Both the position numbers and the translations under genes were made by a program. A stretch of DNA of 64,000 nucleotides. It comes from Maricaulis sp. Its GTDB lineage: Bacteria > Pseudomonadota > Alphaproteobacteria > Caulobacterales > Maricaulaceae. Where the stretch lies: positions 1-64,000 of the forward strand of contig NZ_JAEPOL010000002.1 in NCBI RefSeq assembly GCF_017642925.1, written 5' to 3'. The notes below the pieces were generated by a model. The model was not told the DNA's origin. It saw only the letters and a list, made by a program, of their open reading frames with translations, and did not search any database. This document shows, piece after piece, positions 18,615-28,613 of the stretch. Numbering within the stretch: the stretch's first letter is position 1; the number at the start of each line of letters is the position of its first letter.

Positions 18615-20246
18615 ATGAACGCCCTGCCAAAGCCCGCCGCCCGGACCGCGCCGGACACCGATATCGTGATGATCGGCGGCGGCCATAACGGCCTCGTCTG
18701 CGCCGCCTACCTGGCGGCAGCCGGCCTGAAAGTCACTGTGCTGGAACGGCGCGACGTGCTGGGCGGCGCCGCGGTGACCGAGGAATTCCATCCCGGTTTC
18801 CGCAATTCCGTCGCCGCCTACACCGTCTCCCTGCTCAATCCGAAAGTGATCGCCGATCTCGACCTGCACCGGCACGGCCTTAAGGTCGTCGAGCGCAAGG
18901 TCGGCAATTTCCTGCCGCTGGAAGACGGCTATCTGCTCGCCGGCCCCGGCCTGACGCATGACGAGGTCGCGAAATTCTCCGCCCGCGACGCCGCCCGCCT
19001 TGGCGAATATGAAGCGCGGCTGGAAACCATCGCCGACACGCTGCGCCAGCTGGTGCTGGAGACCCCGCCCAATCTGCGCGAGGGCAGCCTGACCGGCGCC
19101 CTGCCCGACCTGTTCAAGGCGCTGGGACTGGGCGGCCGGCTGGGCGGGCTGTCGATGACCGCCAAGCGCGACCTGCTCGACCTTTTCTCCAAATCCGCCG
19201 GCGACTGGCTGGACGGCTGGTTCGAGAGCGCACCGATCAAGGCGCTGTTCGGCTTTGACGGCATTGTCGGCAATTTCGCCAGCCCCTACACGCCCGGCAG
19301 CGCCTATGTGCTGCTGCACCATCTGTTCGGCGAGGTGAACGGCAAGAAGGGCGCCTGGGGCCATGCGATCGGCGGCATGGGCGCGATCACCCAGGCCATG
19401 GCCGCCTGCTGCCGCGAGCGCGGCGTCGTGCTGCGCACCGGCGCGGCGGTGCGCGAAGTGATCGCCGAGAAGGGCCGCGCGCAGGGCGTGATACTGGAAA
19501 GCGGCGAGACGATCCGCGCCCGCGCCGTCGTCTCCAATCTCAACCCGAAACTCCTGTTCGGCGGCACCATGGTCGACGACGCCCTGCTGCCCGCCGATTT
19601 CCGCGAACGCATCGCCCATTACCGCTGCGGCTCGGGCACGTTCCGGATGAATGTCGCGCTGACGGATCTGCCGCGTTTCACCGCCCGGCCCGAACCGGGC
19701 GACCACCTCACCGCCGGCATCATCATTGCCCCCAGCCTGGACTATATGGACCGCGCCTGGGCCGATGCCCGGCGCGAGGGCTGGTCGCGCGAGCCGGTGA
19801 TCGAGATGCTGATCCCCTCGACGCTCGACGACACGCTCGCCCCGCCGGGCCGGCATGTCGCCAGCCTGTTCTGCCAGCATGTCGCCCCCGTCCTGCCCGG
19901 CGGGCGCGACTGGGATGATTGCCGCGAAGATGTGGCCGATCACATGATCGCCACGGTGGAGCGCTGGGCGCCGGGCTTCTCCGATCTCGTCATCGGCCGG
20001 CAAATCCTGTCACCGAAGGATCTGGAGCGCACATTCGGCCTCATTGGCGGCGACATCTTCCACGGCGCGCTGAGCCTCGACCAGCTCTTCTCCGCCCGCC
20101 CCGTGCTGGGTCATGCCGATCATCGCAGCCCGGTGAAAGGCCTCTACCAGTGCGGCTCGGGCACCCATCCCGGCGGCGGCGTAACCGGCGCCCCCGGCCA
20201 CAACGCCGCGCGGGAAATCCTGCGGGATTTCAGGCGGCGGGTGTAG
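18615..20246 (+). CDS. FAD-dependent oxidoreductase, PYROXD2/phytoene desaturase-like (COG1233)
   Basis: A 543-residue flavoprotein. The N-terminal Rossmann motif VMIGGGHNGLVCAAYLAAAGLKVTVLERRDVLGG binds FAD. The C-terminal motif YQCGSGTHPGGGVTGAPGHNAAREIL is the signature of the carotenoid desaturase-like group that includes PYROXD2. ATG at 18615 is chosen because the preceding TTG at 18579 adds 12 residues without family support. It is the last gene of the tetR operon, 57 bases behind the hot-dog gene. A carotenoid role is unlikely, as there are no carotenoid genes nearby. Oxidation of an acyl or amine substrate of the operon is more plausible. Confidence 0.85.
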   Translation: MNALPKPAARTAPDTDIVMIGGGHNGLVCAAYLAAAGLKVTVLERRDVLGGAAVTEEFHPGFRNSVAAYTVSLLNPKVIADLDLHRHGLKVVERKVGNFLPLEDGYLLAGPGLTHDEVAKFSARDAARLGEYEARLETIADTLRQLVLETPPNLREGSLTGALPDLFKALGLGGRLGGLSMTAKRDLLDLFSKSAGDWLDGWFESAPIKALFGFDGIVGNFASPYTPGSAYVLLHHLFGEVNGKKGAWGHAIGGMGAITQAMAACCRERGVVLRTGAAVREVIAEKGRAQGVILESGETIRARAVVSNLNPKLLFGGTMVDDALLPADFRERIAHYRCGSGTFRMNVALTDLPRFTARPEPGDHLTAGIIIAPSLDYMDRAWADARREGWSREPVIEMLIPSTLDDTLAPPGRHVASLFCQHVAPVLPGGRDWDDCREDVADHMIATVERWAPGFSDLVIGRQILSPKDLERTFGLIGGDIFHGALSLDQLFSARPVLGHADHRSPVKGLYQCGSGTHPGGGVTGAPGHNAAREILRDFRRRV

Positions 20247-20300
20247 GGGGTTCTTCCCCGCACGCCAGCTCCCAAAATCAATTCATCATCGCGCATTTTT

Positions 20301-20422
20301 CCCGGCCGCATGTCCCGCGGAGGCGGGACGGAGCGCCGGGACCAACAGGACGAACATCGTGCTGGATGCGCGTTCGCTGGGTCCCGGAACTGCAGCCTGC
20401 CTTCGCAGGCTTTCGTCCGGGA
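20301..20422. repeat. two cruciform palindromic units in the 3' gap of the flavoprotein gene
   Basis: The 307-base gap 20247-20553 holds no gene. It contains two nested palindromes. In the first, CCCGG/CCGGG (20301-20305 with 20336-20340) encloses GTCCCGC/GCGGGAC (20312-20318 with 20323-20329). In the second, TCCCGG/CCGGGA (20382-20387 with 20417-20422) encloses AGCCTGC/GCAGGCT (20394-20400 with 20405-20411) and is followed by AAAAA. They look like REP-type units; the second could also stop transcripts. Confidence 0.6.
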
Positions 20423-20503
20423 AAAACACGGGGCTTTTAGAGAGAGGAACACTCGCGCCAGCTCTTGCGCGGCGACATCTCGGCATACTTCACGAAAACA
20501 AAA

Positions 20504-20529
20504 AGCCCCGGCCTTTCGACCGGGGCTTC
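20504..20529 (-). terminator. intrinsic terminator of ppa
   Basis: AAGCCCCGG (20504-20512) and CCGGGGCTT (20521-20529) form a 9-bp perfect stem. Read on the minus strand it is followed by TTTTTGTTTTC, a proper U-tract, 25 bases after the ppa stop. Confidence 0.88.
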
Positions 20530-20553
20530 TGACTGTCAGCGTCGAGCTTTGAC

Positions 20554-21087
20554 CTACGCGTCCGGACCGGCGCGTTCGATCGACTCGAGGATCAGCTGGC
20601 GGGCCTTGGCGCTGTCGCCCCAGCCGGTCACCTTCACCCATTTGTTGGGCTCGAGATCCTTGTAGTGCTCGAAGAAATGCTTGATGCGCATCAGCTGCGG
20701 CTGGGCGACATCGCCGTATTCCTTGATCTCGTCATAGAGCGGCGACAGCTTGTGGTGCGGCACGCAGAGGATTTTCTCGTCCAGACCGCTCTCGTCCTCC
20801 ATCATCAGCACGCCGATCGGACGGGCGCGCACGACGCAGCCCGGCACCAGCGTGGTGTGACCGATGATCATGACGTCGATCGGGTCGCCATCCTCGGACA
20901 GGGTGTGCGGCATGAAGCCGTAATTGCACGGATAGCTCATCGGCGTGTGCAGATAGCGGTCGACGAAGAGCGTACCGGCGTCCTTGTCCATCTCGTATTT
21001 GACGGGCTGGCCGCCCACCGGGACTTCGATGATGACGTTGATGTCCTCGGGCGGGTTCTCACCCGCGGAGATTTTGTCGATCCGCAT
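20554..21087 (-). CDS. ppa: inorganic pyrophosphatase
   Basis: Family I soluble pyrophosphatase of 177 residues that hydrolyses PPi and pulls biosynthetic reactions forward. The signature [12 protein letters not shown] supplies the metal-binding aspartates. The Lys/Tyr residues in [29 protein letters not shown] and [11 protein letters not shown] are also conserved. ATG at 21087 is chosen because AAGGAG lies six bases before it. It has its own terminator and no operon partners. Confidence 0.97.
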   Translation of the reverse strand: MRIDKISAGENPPEDINVIIEVPVGGQPVKYEMDKDAGTLFVDRYLHTPMSYPCNYGFMPHTLSEDGDPIDVMIIGHTTLVPGCVVRARPIGVLMMEDESGLDEKILCVPHHKLSPLYDEIKEYGDVAQPQLMRIKHFFEHYKDLEPNKWVKVTGWGDSAKARQLILESIERAGPDA

Positions 21088-21231
21088 CGCATGCTCCTTA
21101 CGGCCGGTCGATCGGGGCCAGACGGACACGCCGGCAAGCCGGAGCGCGAGGCCACGAAAAAAACTGGCGACCTCTTACGCTGTTCCCGGGCCGGAACCAA
21201 TGCCTGTGCTGCACCGCAATACAGGTTTTCG

Positions 21232-24200
21232 TCAGGCCGAGCGGCTTTCATTGGCCGGGGTCAGACGCACACGTTCCCGCTTGACCACTTCCTCGCCGCG
21301 CAGGTGCACGAAATACCCGCGCTCGGCCTCCCAGGCCGCCAGCAGACGGGCTGCCACGACCGATCCGGTGGCCTTCGCGTGCGCCTCGATCAGCGCCAGG
21401 CAGCGCTGCTCGGCCTCGCCCTCCAGATCGAAGGCCAGCACGGTTTCCGGGTTGAGCCGGGCATCGAGCCGCCGGTCGGGATCGTAGACGAAAGCATCGC
21501 CGCCGGTCATGCCGGCCGCGAAATTATCGCCCACAGGACCGAGGATCACGGCCGTACCACCGGTCATGTATTCACAGCCGTTTGTGCCGCACCCCTCGAC
21601 CACCGTCTCGGCGCCGGAATTGCGCACCGCAAAGCGCTGGCCGGCCCGGCCCGCCGCAAACAGGCGGCCGGAGGTGGCGCCGTAAAGACAGGTATTGCCG
21701 ATGATGGCGTGGGCCTCGTTGGCCGGGCTGGACCCGCCATAGGGCCGCACGATCAGGGTCGCGCCGGACAGGCCCTTGCCGACATAGTCATTGGCATCGC
21801 CATCGAGCTCGATGCGCAGGCCGCGCGCTGCAAACGCGCCCAGCGACTGGCCGGCCGAACCGCGCAGGCGCAGGGTGAGATGATCCTCGCCCAGCCCGTC
21901 CGGCCCGAAGCGTGTGACAATCTCCGAGGAGGTGCGCGTACCCACCGTGCGGTCGGTATTCTTCACGCCATAGTCCAGCTGCATCTTCTCGCCGCGGTCG
22001 AAGGCCGGGGCGGCGTCGGCGATGATCTGCTCGTCCAGGCTGGGCGTGACTTCATTGCGCTGGGAGCGGGTCGAGCGGGCAGGCCGCTCCACCGCGTCGG
22101 CGCGCGACATGATCAGCGACAGGTCGAGATCGTCCAGCGATTCCGAGCCGCGCGAGACCTGGGCGAGCAGATCCGAGCGCCCGATCACGTCTTCCAGCGA
22201 AGCCGCGCCGAGACCCGACAGGATCTCGCGCACATCCTGCGCCAGGAAGGTCATCAGATTGACCACATGGTCCGGGAAACCGCCGAAGCGGGCGCGCAGA
22301 TCCTCGTCCTGGGTGCACACCCCGACCGGGCAGGTATTGGAATGGCACTGGCGCACCATCAGACAGCCCAGCGCCAGCAGCGAGGCGGTGCCGATACCGA
22401 ATTCCTCGGCCCCCAGCATGGCGGCAATCACCACATCGCGGCCGGTGCGGATCCCGCCATCGGCCCGCAGGGTGACGCGTTCGCGCAGCCCGTTCAGCGA
22501 CAGCATCTGGTGCGCCTCGGCGAGGCCCAGCTCCAGCGGTCCGCCGGCAAACTTGATCGAGGTCAGCGCCGCAGCGCCGGTCCCGCCAACCGAGCCGGAG
22601 ATGTTGATGATGTCGGCATTCGCCTTGGCGACACCCGCCGCGACGGCGCCGACGCCGGCGGCCGCCACCAGTTTCACACCGACGCGCGCTTTCGGATTGA
22701 TCTGCTTGAGATCATAGATCAGCTGCGCCAGGTCCTCGATGGAATAGATGTCGTGGTGCGGCGGCGGCGAGATCAGGCTGACGCCCGGTGTCGCATGCCG
22801 CATGCGGGCGATGAATTCGGTCACCTTGAAGCCGGGCAATTGCCCGCCCTCGCCGGGCTTGGCGCCCTGGGCGACCTTGATCTCGAACTCGCGGCACTGG
22901 TTGAGGTATTCCGCGGTCACACCGAAACGGCCCGACGCGATCTGCTTCACCGCCGAATTCATATTGTCGCCATTGGGCAGCGGCTTGTAACGGACCGGGT
23001 CCTCGCCGCCCTCGCCGGACACCGACTTCGCGCCGATACGGTTCATCGCCACATTCAGCGCACCATGCGCTTCCGGCGACAGGGCGCCCAGCGACATGCC
23101 CGGCGTCACGAAACGCCGGCGGATGCCATTGATGGATTCCACCCGGTCGAGCCCGATGCCCGGCCCCAGCGGGCGCATGTCGATCAGATCGCGCAGATGG
23201 ACCGGCCCCTGGGCGGTAACCGCTTCGCGATAGCGGCCCCAGGCCGAGACGTCGTTTTCCTTCACGGCGGTCTGCAGCTCGGTGATCACCCGCGCCGACA
23301 GGGCGTGCCGGTCGCCGGAGGCGCGCTGACGGTAGAAGCCGCCGATCGGCAGGCGCGCTGCGCCCGCCCAGGCCTTGCGATGCAGGTCGACCGTGCGCAC
23401 TTCCAGGCCCGGCAGGCCGATGCCGGAAATACGGCTGACCACGCCCGGCAGATAGGCTTCCACCAGGGCCCGCGACAGGCCGAGCACCTCGAAATTACAG
23501 CCCCCGCGATAGGAGGAGATGATCGAGATGCCCATCTTGGACAGGATTTTCAGAAGGCCGCCATCCAGCGCATCCTTCAGCCGGCGCGCCCGGCCCTGGG
23601 CCCAGGGGTCGCCGCCCACGGTTTCCCGGCCAGCCGTGACCGTGTCAAAGGCGAGATAGGGGTTCACCGTCGTTGCGCCCAGGCCGACCAGCACGGCGGC
23701 ATAATGGGAGTCGAAACACTCCGCGGAACGCACATTGATCGAGCAGAAATTGCGAAGCCCCTCGCGGGTCAGCGTGGAATGCACCGCGCCGGCCACCAGG
23801 ATCATCGGCAGCGCCGCGCGTTTGTCGTCCTGGCGGTGATCGGTCAGCACCAGATGCGCCGCGCCGTCACGCACGGCAGCGACGGCCTCGGCGATCACAC
23901 CGTCCAGCGCCTTGCGCAGGGTCTGGCCATTGCCTGTCGCGCCTTCGACCGGCAACAGGCAGTCGATCTCCTTGACCGCGCCGCCCATATGCTCGCGCCA
24001 GCGCTCATAGGCGCCATTGGTAAGGATCGGACTGTCGAGCACCAGCACGCTGGCGCGCGCCTCGCCCTGGGCGAGGATATTGCCGAGATTGCGGAACCGG
24101 GTCTTCAGACCCATCACCCGGCCTTCGCGCAGCGGGTCGATCGGCGGATTGGTGACCTGGGAGAAATTCTGCCGGAAGAAATGCGAGAGCGGCCGGTAGT

Positions 24201-25761
24201 TTTCCGACAGCACGGCCAGCGGCGCATCATCGCCCATCGAGCCGACGGCTTCCTTGCCGTCCTCGGCCATGGCGTTCAGCACCAGCTCGATCCCCTCGAA
24301 GGAGAAGCCGGCGGCGGCCTGGCGCCGCGTGCGCTCGTCATCGCTGTAGGCCTGCGTCTCGGCGCCCGGGCCGATCACCGGCTCGATGTCCTCCATCTCG
24401 CCCAGCCAGCGCGCATAGGGATGCTGCTCGCTCAGCTCGTCGAGGATTTCCTGCTCGCGGTAGAAGCGGCCGTTCTCGATATCCAGCGCGATCAGCCGGC
24501 CCGGCGTGATCGAGCCGCGCTCGACCACTTTCTCCTGGTCGATCGGCGCCATGCCGGTCTCCGACCCGGCGACCAGGATCCCGTCCTGCGTCGTGGCATA
24601 GCGCATCGGCCGCAGCCCGTTACGGTCCATGCCGGCAATCGCCCAGCGCCCGTCAAAGGCGGCGATCGCGGCCGGCCCGTCCCAGGGCTCCATCACGGCA
24701 TTGCAGTATTCATACATGCGCGCCCAGCCTTCCGGCATCACATCGGCCCGCTTGGACCAGGCCTCGGGGATGAGGATGGTCTTGGTCATCGGCGCCGAGC
24801 GTCCGGCGCGCACCAGGATCTCGAAGGCCTGGTCGAGCGCCGCACTGTCCGACGCGCCCGGCTGGATCACCGGCCGCACATCGCGCTCCTCGCCGGGGAA
24901 GGCAGTCTCGGCGATGTGGATCTCGTGGCTCTTCATCCAGTTGGTATTGCCGCGGATCGTGTTGATCTCGCCATTGTGCGCCAGCATGCGGAAGGGCTGG
25001 GCCAGGCGCCATTCCGGGAAGGTGTTGGTGGAATAGCGCTGGTGGAAAATGGCGAAGGGCGAGACGAAGTCCCGGTGCCGCAGATCGTGGAAGAAACCGT
25101 CAATGTCCTGGGCGCGGAACAGGCCCTTGTAGATCACGTCGCGCGAGGACAGGGAGCAGACATAGAGGTCGCGCAGATTCTCCTCACGCGCCCGCCGCTC
25201 GATGCGCCGGCGCACGATGTAGAGCATGCGCTCGACCGTATCGATGTCGCGGCCGCGCGGATCGCGGAACAGGACCTGCTCGATTTCCGGCAGGGTGGCG
25301 CGCGCCTTCTCGCCCAGCACGGAGGTGTCGACCGGCGGCTGGCGCCAGCCATAAAAGGCAAACCCCTCGCGCAGGATTTCCGCCTCGATGATCGCCCGGG
25401 CGCGTTCGCGGGCGCCGAAATCCGTGCGCGGCAGGAAGACCATGCCGACGATGACATCGCCGCGTTCCGGCTCGTGACCGGTGCGGGCCACGGCCGCCTT
25501 GAAGAAGTCCTGGGGCACGCCGACGCGCAGGCCGGCGCCGTCGCCGGTACGGCCATCGGCATCGACCGCGCCGCGGTGCCAGACCGATTTCAGGGCGTCG
25601 ATGGCCAGTTCCACAATGTCGCGGCGGGCGCGGCCCTGCATGTCGGCGATCAGGCCGACGCCGCAGGCATCTCGCTCGTCCTCGGGACGCCACAGACCCG
25701 TGCTTTCGAGCAGGGACAAGCCGGCCCGCGTGCGGGCCTCATTCCAGGTTTGGTGTGTCAT
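21232..25761 (-). CDS. gltB: glutamate synthase (NADPH) large subunit
   Basis: A 1509-residue GOGAT alpha subunit that makes glutamate from glutamine and 2-oxoglutarate. The first 32 residues are a propeptide. Removal exposes Cys33 of the sequence ERDACGVG, the N-terminal nucleophile of the amidotransferase domain. The central FMN domain follows, with the 3Fe-4S cysteines in CHSNTCPVGVCTQDEDLR. The C-terminal beta-helix has YDPDRRLDARLN. ATG at 25761 overlaps the gltD stop (ATGA). The very long open frames antisense to this gene are composition artefacts of GC-rich DNA. Confidence 0.98.
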   Translation of the reverse strand: MTHQTWNEARTRAGLSLLESTGLWRPEDERDACGVGLIADMQGRARRDIVELAIDALKSVWHRGAVDADGRTGDGAGLRVGVPQDFFKAAVARTGHEPERGDVIVGMVFLPRTDFGARERARAIIEAEILREGFAFYGWRQPPVDTSVLGEKARATLPEIEQVLFRDPRGRDIDTVERMLYIVRRRIERRAREENLRDLYVCSLSSRDVIYKGLFRAQDIDGFFHDLRHRDFVSPFAIFHQRYSTNTFPEWRLAQPFRMLAHNGEINTIRGNTNWMKSHEIHIAETAFPGEERDVRPVIQPGASDSAALDQAFEILVRAGRSAPMTKTILIPEAWSKRADVMPEGWARMYEYCNAVMEPWDGPAAIAAFDGRWAIAGMDRNGLRPMRYATTQDGILVAGSETGMAPIDQEKVVERGSITPGRLIALDIENGRFYREQEILDELSEQHPYARWLGEMEDIEPVIGPGAETQAYSDDERTRRQAAAGFSFEGIELVLNAMAEDGKEAVGSMGDDAPLAVLSENYRPLSHFFRQNFSQVTNPPIDPLREGRVMGLKTRFRNLGNILAQGEARASVLVLDSPILTNGAYERWREHMGGAVKEIDCLLPVEGATGNGQTLRKALDGVIAEAVAAVRDGAAHLVLTDHRQDDKRAALPMILVAGAVHSTLTREGLRNFCSINVRSAECFDSHYAAVLVGLGATTVNPYLAFDTVTAGRETVGGDPWAQGRARRLKDALDGGLLKILSKMGISIISSYRGGCNFEVLGLSRALVEAYLPGVVSRISGIGLPGLEVRTVDLHRKAWAGAARLPIGGFYRQRASGDRHALSARVITELQTAVKENDVSAWGRYREAVTAQGPVHLRDLIDMRPLGPGIGLDRVESINGIRRRFVTPGMSLGALSPEAHGALNVAMNRIGAKSVSGEGGEDPVRYKPLPNGDNMNSAVKQIASGRFGVTAEYLNQCREFEIKVAQGAKPGEGGQLPGFKVTEFIARMRHATPGVSLISPPPHHDIYSIEDLAQLIYDLKQINPKARVGVKLVAAAGVGAVAAGVAKANADIINISGSVGGTGAAALTSIKFAGGPLELGLAEAHQMLSLNGLRERVTLRADGGIRTGRDVVIAAMLGAEEFGIGTASLLALGCLMVRQCHSNTCPVGVCTQDEDLRARFGGFPDHVVNLMTFLAQDVREILSGLGAASLEDVIGRSDLLAQVSRGSESLDDLDLSLIMSRADAVERPARSTRSQRNEVTPSLDEQIIADAAPAFDRGEKMQLDYGVKNTDRTVGTRTSSEIVTRFGPDGLGEDHLTLRLRGSAGQSLGAFAARGLRIELDGDANDYVGKGLSGATLIVRPYGGSSPANEAHAIIGNTCLYGATSGRLFAAGRAGQRFAVRNSGAETVVEGCGTNGCEYMTGGTAVILGPVGDNFAAGMTGGDAFVYDPDRRLDARLNPETVLAFDLEGEAEQRCLALIEAHAKATGSVVAARLLAAWEAERGYFVHLRGEEVVKRERVRLTPANESRSA

Positions 25762-27179
25762 TCGGCAGCTCCCAGAACCTGAAGGCGGTTCGACAGATAG
25801 CTCTCGATCGAGCGGGCGGCATCCATGCCGTCGCGGATCGCCCAGACGACCAGCGAGGCGCCGCGATGCAGATCGCCGGCGACAAAGACGCCGTCCAGGC
25901 TGGTCATCTTGGTGGCCATATCGCCATCGATCCGGCCATCCCGGTGGGTTTCCAGATCCGGCGCGCTGAACAGGGCCGGAATGTCTTCCGGCGAAAAGCC
26001 CAGGGCCGAGATCACCATGTCGGCGCCGACATCGAAAGTACGGCCCGGTTCCGGCTCCGGCGCACGGCGGCCGGACACGTCCGGTGCGCCCAGGCGCATG
26101 CCCTGGACGCGCACGGCGGTGATCGCCTCGCCCTTGGTCAGCACGGCGAGCGGCGAGGACAGCCATTCGAAGACGACGCCCTCTTCCTCGGCATGCTTCA
26201 CCTCGCGGGCCGAGCCCGGCATGTTCTCGCGGTCGCGGCGATAGAGACATGTCACGGAGGCCGCGCCCTGGCGCACGGCCGTGCGTACGCAGTCCATCGC
26301 CGTATCGCCACCACCGATCACCACGACGCGCTTGCCTTTTGCCGACAGGCTGTCACCGCTGTCAGGCGCATCGCCCAGATCATTGCGATTGGAGCGGGTG
26401 AGATAGTCCAGCGCCGCGATGACACCGTCGCCCGCGCCCGGACAGGTCAGCTGCCGCGCGGCATAGACGCCGGTCGCCAGCAGGACCGCATGATGCTCAT
26501 TGCGCAGATCGGCCAGCGTCGCATCACGGCCGACCTCGAAACCGGTACGGATATCCACGCCGGCCTCGGTCAGCCGGTCGAGCCGGCGCTGCACGACGGC
26601 CTTGTCCAGCTTGAAGCCGGGAATGCCGTACATCAAAAGCCCGCCGGCGCGGTCGGAGCGCTCATAGACCGTCACCGCATAGCCGGCCTCGCACAGCTTT
26701 TCCGCCGCCGCCAGCCCCGCCGGGCCGGACCCGACAATGCCGACGCTTGCGCCGCGCGGTGCGCCCGGGCGGATCGGCTTCACCCAGCCTTCTTTCCAGG
26801 CCGTGTCGGTGATGTATTGCTCGACCGCGCCGATGGTCACGGCACCATGGCCGGACTTCTCCACCACGCAGGAGCCTTCGCACAGCCGGTCCTGCGGACA
26901 GATGCGGCCGCAGATTTCCGGCATGGTCGAGGTGGCCGACGAGATCTCGTAAGCCTCCTCCAGCCGCCCCTCGCCCGCCAGCATCAGCCAGTCGGGGATA
27001 TTGTTGTGCAGCGGACAGCCGGACTGGCAGAAGGGAATGCCGCATTGCGAACACCGCGACGCCTGGTCCTTGGCCTTCACAGGGTCGAACGGACGGTAGA
27101 TCTCGTTGAAATCCTGCCGTCTTTCCGCCTCGGAACGCTTCTCCGGATAGGCCTGGTCGATGTCTACAAATCTCAGCAA
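25758..27179 (-). CDS. gltD: glutamate synthase small subunit
   Basis: A 473-residue beta subunit that passes electrons from NADPH through FAD to GltB. N-terminal cysteine clusters CSQCGIPFCQSGCP and CGRICPQDRLCEGSC hold the 4Fe-4S centres. Dinucleotide motifs are GSGPAGLAAAEKLCEAG (FAD) and VIGGGDTAMDCVRTA (NADPH). The start is a TTG codon with GAGGGG six bases upstream; no in-frame ATG lies nearby. gltD precedes gltB in one overlapping operon. Confidence 0.97.
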   Translation of the reverse strand: MLRFVDIDQAYPEKRSEAERRQDFNEIYRPFDPVKAKDQASRCSQCGIPFCQSGCPLHNNIPDWLMLAGEGRLEEAYEISSATSTMPEICGRICPQDRLCEGSCVVEKSGHGAVTIGAVEQYITDTAWKEGWVKPIRPGAPRGASVGIVGSGPAGLAAAEKLCEAGYAVTVYERSDRAGGLLMYGIPGFKLDKAVVQRRLDRLTEAGVDIRTGFEVGRDATLADLRNEHHAVLLATGVYAARQLTCPGAGDGVIAALDYLTRSNRNDLGDAPDSGDSLSAKGKRVVVIGGGDTAMDCVRTAVRQGAASVTCLYRRDRENMPGSAREVKHAEEEGVVFEWLSSPLAVLTKGEAITAVRVQGMRLGAPDVSGRRAPEPEPGRTFDVGADMVISALGFSPEDIPALFSAPDLETHRDGRIDGDMATKMTSLDGVFVAGDLHRGASLVVWAIRDGMDAARSIESYLSNRLQVLGAAE

Positions 27180-27587
27180 GCGATGCCCCTCATCTGGTCA
27201 CGAATTCGCTAGTGCAGCACAGACCCCGCCGCCGCACAAGATGGCGACCACGCGACCTTTTAGCACTTTTTGCCCGATATCCCGATTTGAAGGGATGCTT
27301 ATGCCTTGTCAGAAACGCAATGGCACATCAACTGCAATTTTATTCCTCGACCCGGCCGGCGGCGCTGCAGCGCAACACAAGATGGTTGGACGATCTCCCG
27401 GTCACAGAGAACATTCGTTGAAACTTATCCCCGGTCACACCAGATCATGCGAGAATGGCGGTGCGCGCCGGAAAATCCTTCAGCGCGATCACACTTGCCG
27501 GAGGACGGCGTGAGGCCGGTCGTCAATCGCCGGCGCACCCGATAGGGTCAGGACCGGACACGCAAGCCAGGGCGAAAGACACAGGAT
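27180..27587. other. 408-base divergent intergenic region between gltD and moaA
   Basis: No credible gene or structured RNA is seen. Short open frames here lack ribosome sites. The region is somewhat AT-richer in its middle (27250-27430) and should carry the promoters of gltDB and of the moa operon. No molybdenum-cofactor riboswitch could be recognised by eye. Confidence 0.5.
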
Positions 27588-28607
27588 TTGGACCGCACCC
27601 CCGCCTTTATCCCCGCCAGCGAGACGCTGACCGACCGCTTCGGACGCCGGATCGAATATCTGCGCCTGTCGGTGACCGACCGCTGCGACCTGCGCTGCGT
27701 CTACTGCATGGCGGAGCGGCCCGACTTTCTGCCCAAATCCGAACTTCTGACGCTGGAAGAGCTCACCACCGTCGCCGAGACCTTCATCCGCCGCGGCATC
27801 CGGAAAATCCGCATCACCGGCGGCGAACCCCTGGTCCGGCGCGATGTCGTCCGGCTGATCGAGAATCTCGGCCGCCATGTCGGCAGCGGGCTCGACGAGC
27901 TCACCCTGACAACGAACGCAACGCAACTGGAACGTTACGCCAATGCGCTCGCTATGTCGCACCTGTGTCGCATCAATGTATCACTTGATACACTCGATCG
28001 TGACAGGTTTAGACGCCTCACCCGCGGCGGCGATATCGCCTGCACACTCAGGGGAATCGAGGCCGCCCGGCGCGCCGGAATCGGCATCAAGATCAACACG
28101 GTCGCCCTCAAGAACGAAAACGAGAACGAGATCCCGGCGATGATCGAATGGGCCCATGACCAGGGCTTCGACCTCACCCTGATCGAAGTCATGCCGGTCG
28201 GGGATGTGGGATCGGACCGGACCGACCAATTCCTGCCCCTCACCGCGATCCGCGACCGTCTCGAACAGCGCTGGAGCCTGACCGATCTGCCTGACAGTAC
28301 AGGCGGTCCGGCCCGCTATGCCCGTATTGCCGAAACCGGCGGGCGGGTCGGCTTCATCACGCCGCTGACCTCGAATTTCTGTGCCGGCTGCAACCGGATC
28401 CGCATGACCTGTACCGGCACGCTGCACACCTGCCTGGGCCATGATGACGATCTCGACCTGCGCGGCGCCTTGCGCGCCGGCGGGCCCGATGCCGTCGACC
28501 GGCTGATCGACACGGCGATGGCGATCAAGCCGGAAGCGCATGATTTCTCGGTCGCACGCGGCACCGCCCCGGCGGTTGCCCGCAACATGGCCCGCACGGG
28601 AGGCTGA
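27588..28607 (+). CDS. moaA: GTP 3',8-cyclase MoaA
   Basis: A 339-residue radical SAM enzyme that starts molybdenum cofactor synthesis by cyclising GTP. The SAM cluster cysteines are Cys33, Cys37 and Cys40 in DRCDLRCVYCM. The substrate cluster is near the C-terminus in NFCAGCNRIRMTCTGTLHTC. The enzyme usually ends in two glycines; this one ends RTGG. The start must be TTG at 27588, because no ATG or GTG lies between the upstream in-frame stop at 27543 and the first cluster. moaD follows after six bases. Confidence 0.96.
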   Translation: MDRTPAFIPASETLTDRFGRRIEYLRLSVTDRCDLRCVYCMAERPDFLPKSELLTLEELTTVAETFIRRGIRKIRITGGEPLVRRDVVRLIENLGRHVGSGLDELTLTTNATQLERYANALAMSHLCRINVSLDTLDRDRFRRLTRGGDIACTLRGIEAARRAGIGIKINTVALKNENENEIPAMIEWAHDQGFDLTLIEVMPVGDVGSDRTDQFLPLTAIRDRLEQRWSLTDLPDSTGGPARYARIAETGGRVGFITPLTSNFCAGCNRIRMTCTGTLHTCLGHDDDLDLRGALRAGGPDAVDRLIDTAMAIKPEAHDFSVARGTAPAVARNMARTGG

Positions 28608-28613
28608 CCGCGC

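Noticed and set aside
18615-20246. carotenoid biosynthesis desaturase
   Set aside because: The C-terminal motif fits the wider COG1233 group, and no phytoene synthase or other carotenoid gene is nearby.
20665-25782. 1705-codon open frame on the plus strand
   Set aside because: It is exactly antisense to gltB, whose protein is unmistakable. GC-rich codon bias leaves few stops in the complementary frame.
27180-27587. a molybdenum-cofactor riboswitch before moaA
   Set aside because: No conserved Moco motif or stable multi-stem structure could be recognised by eye; only a covariance search could settle it.
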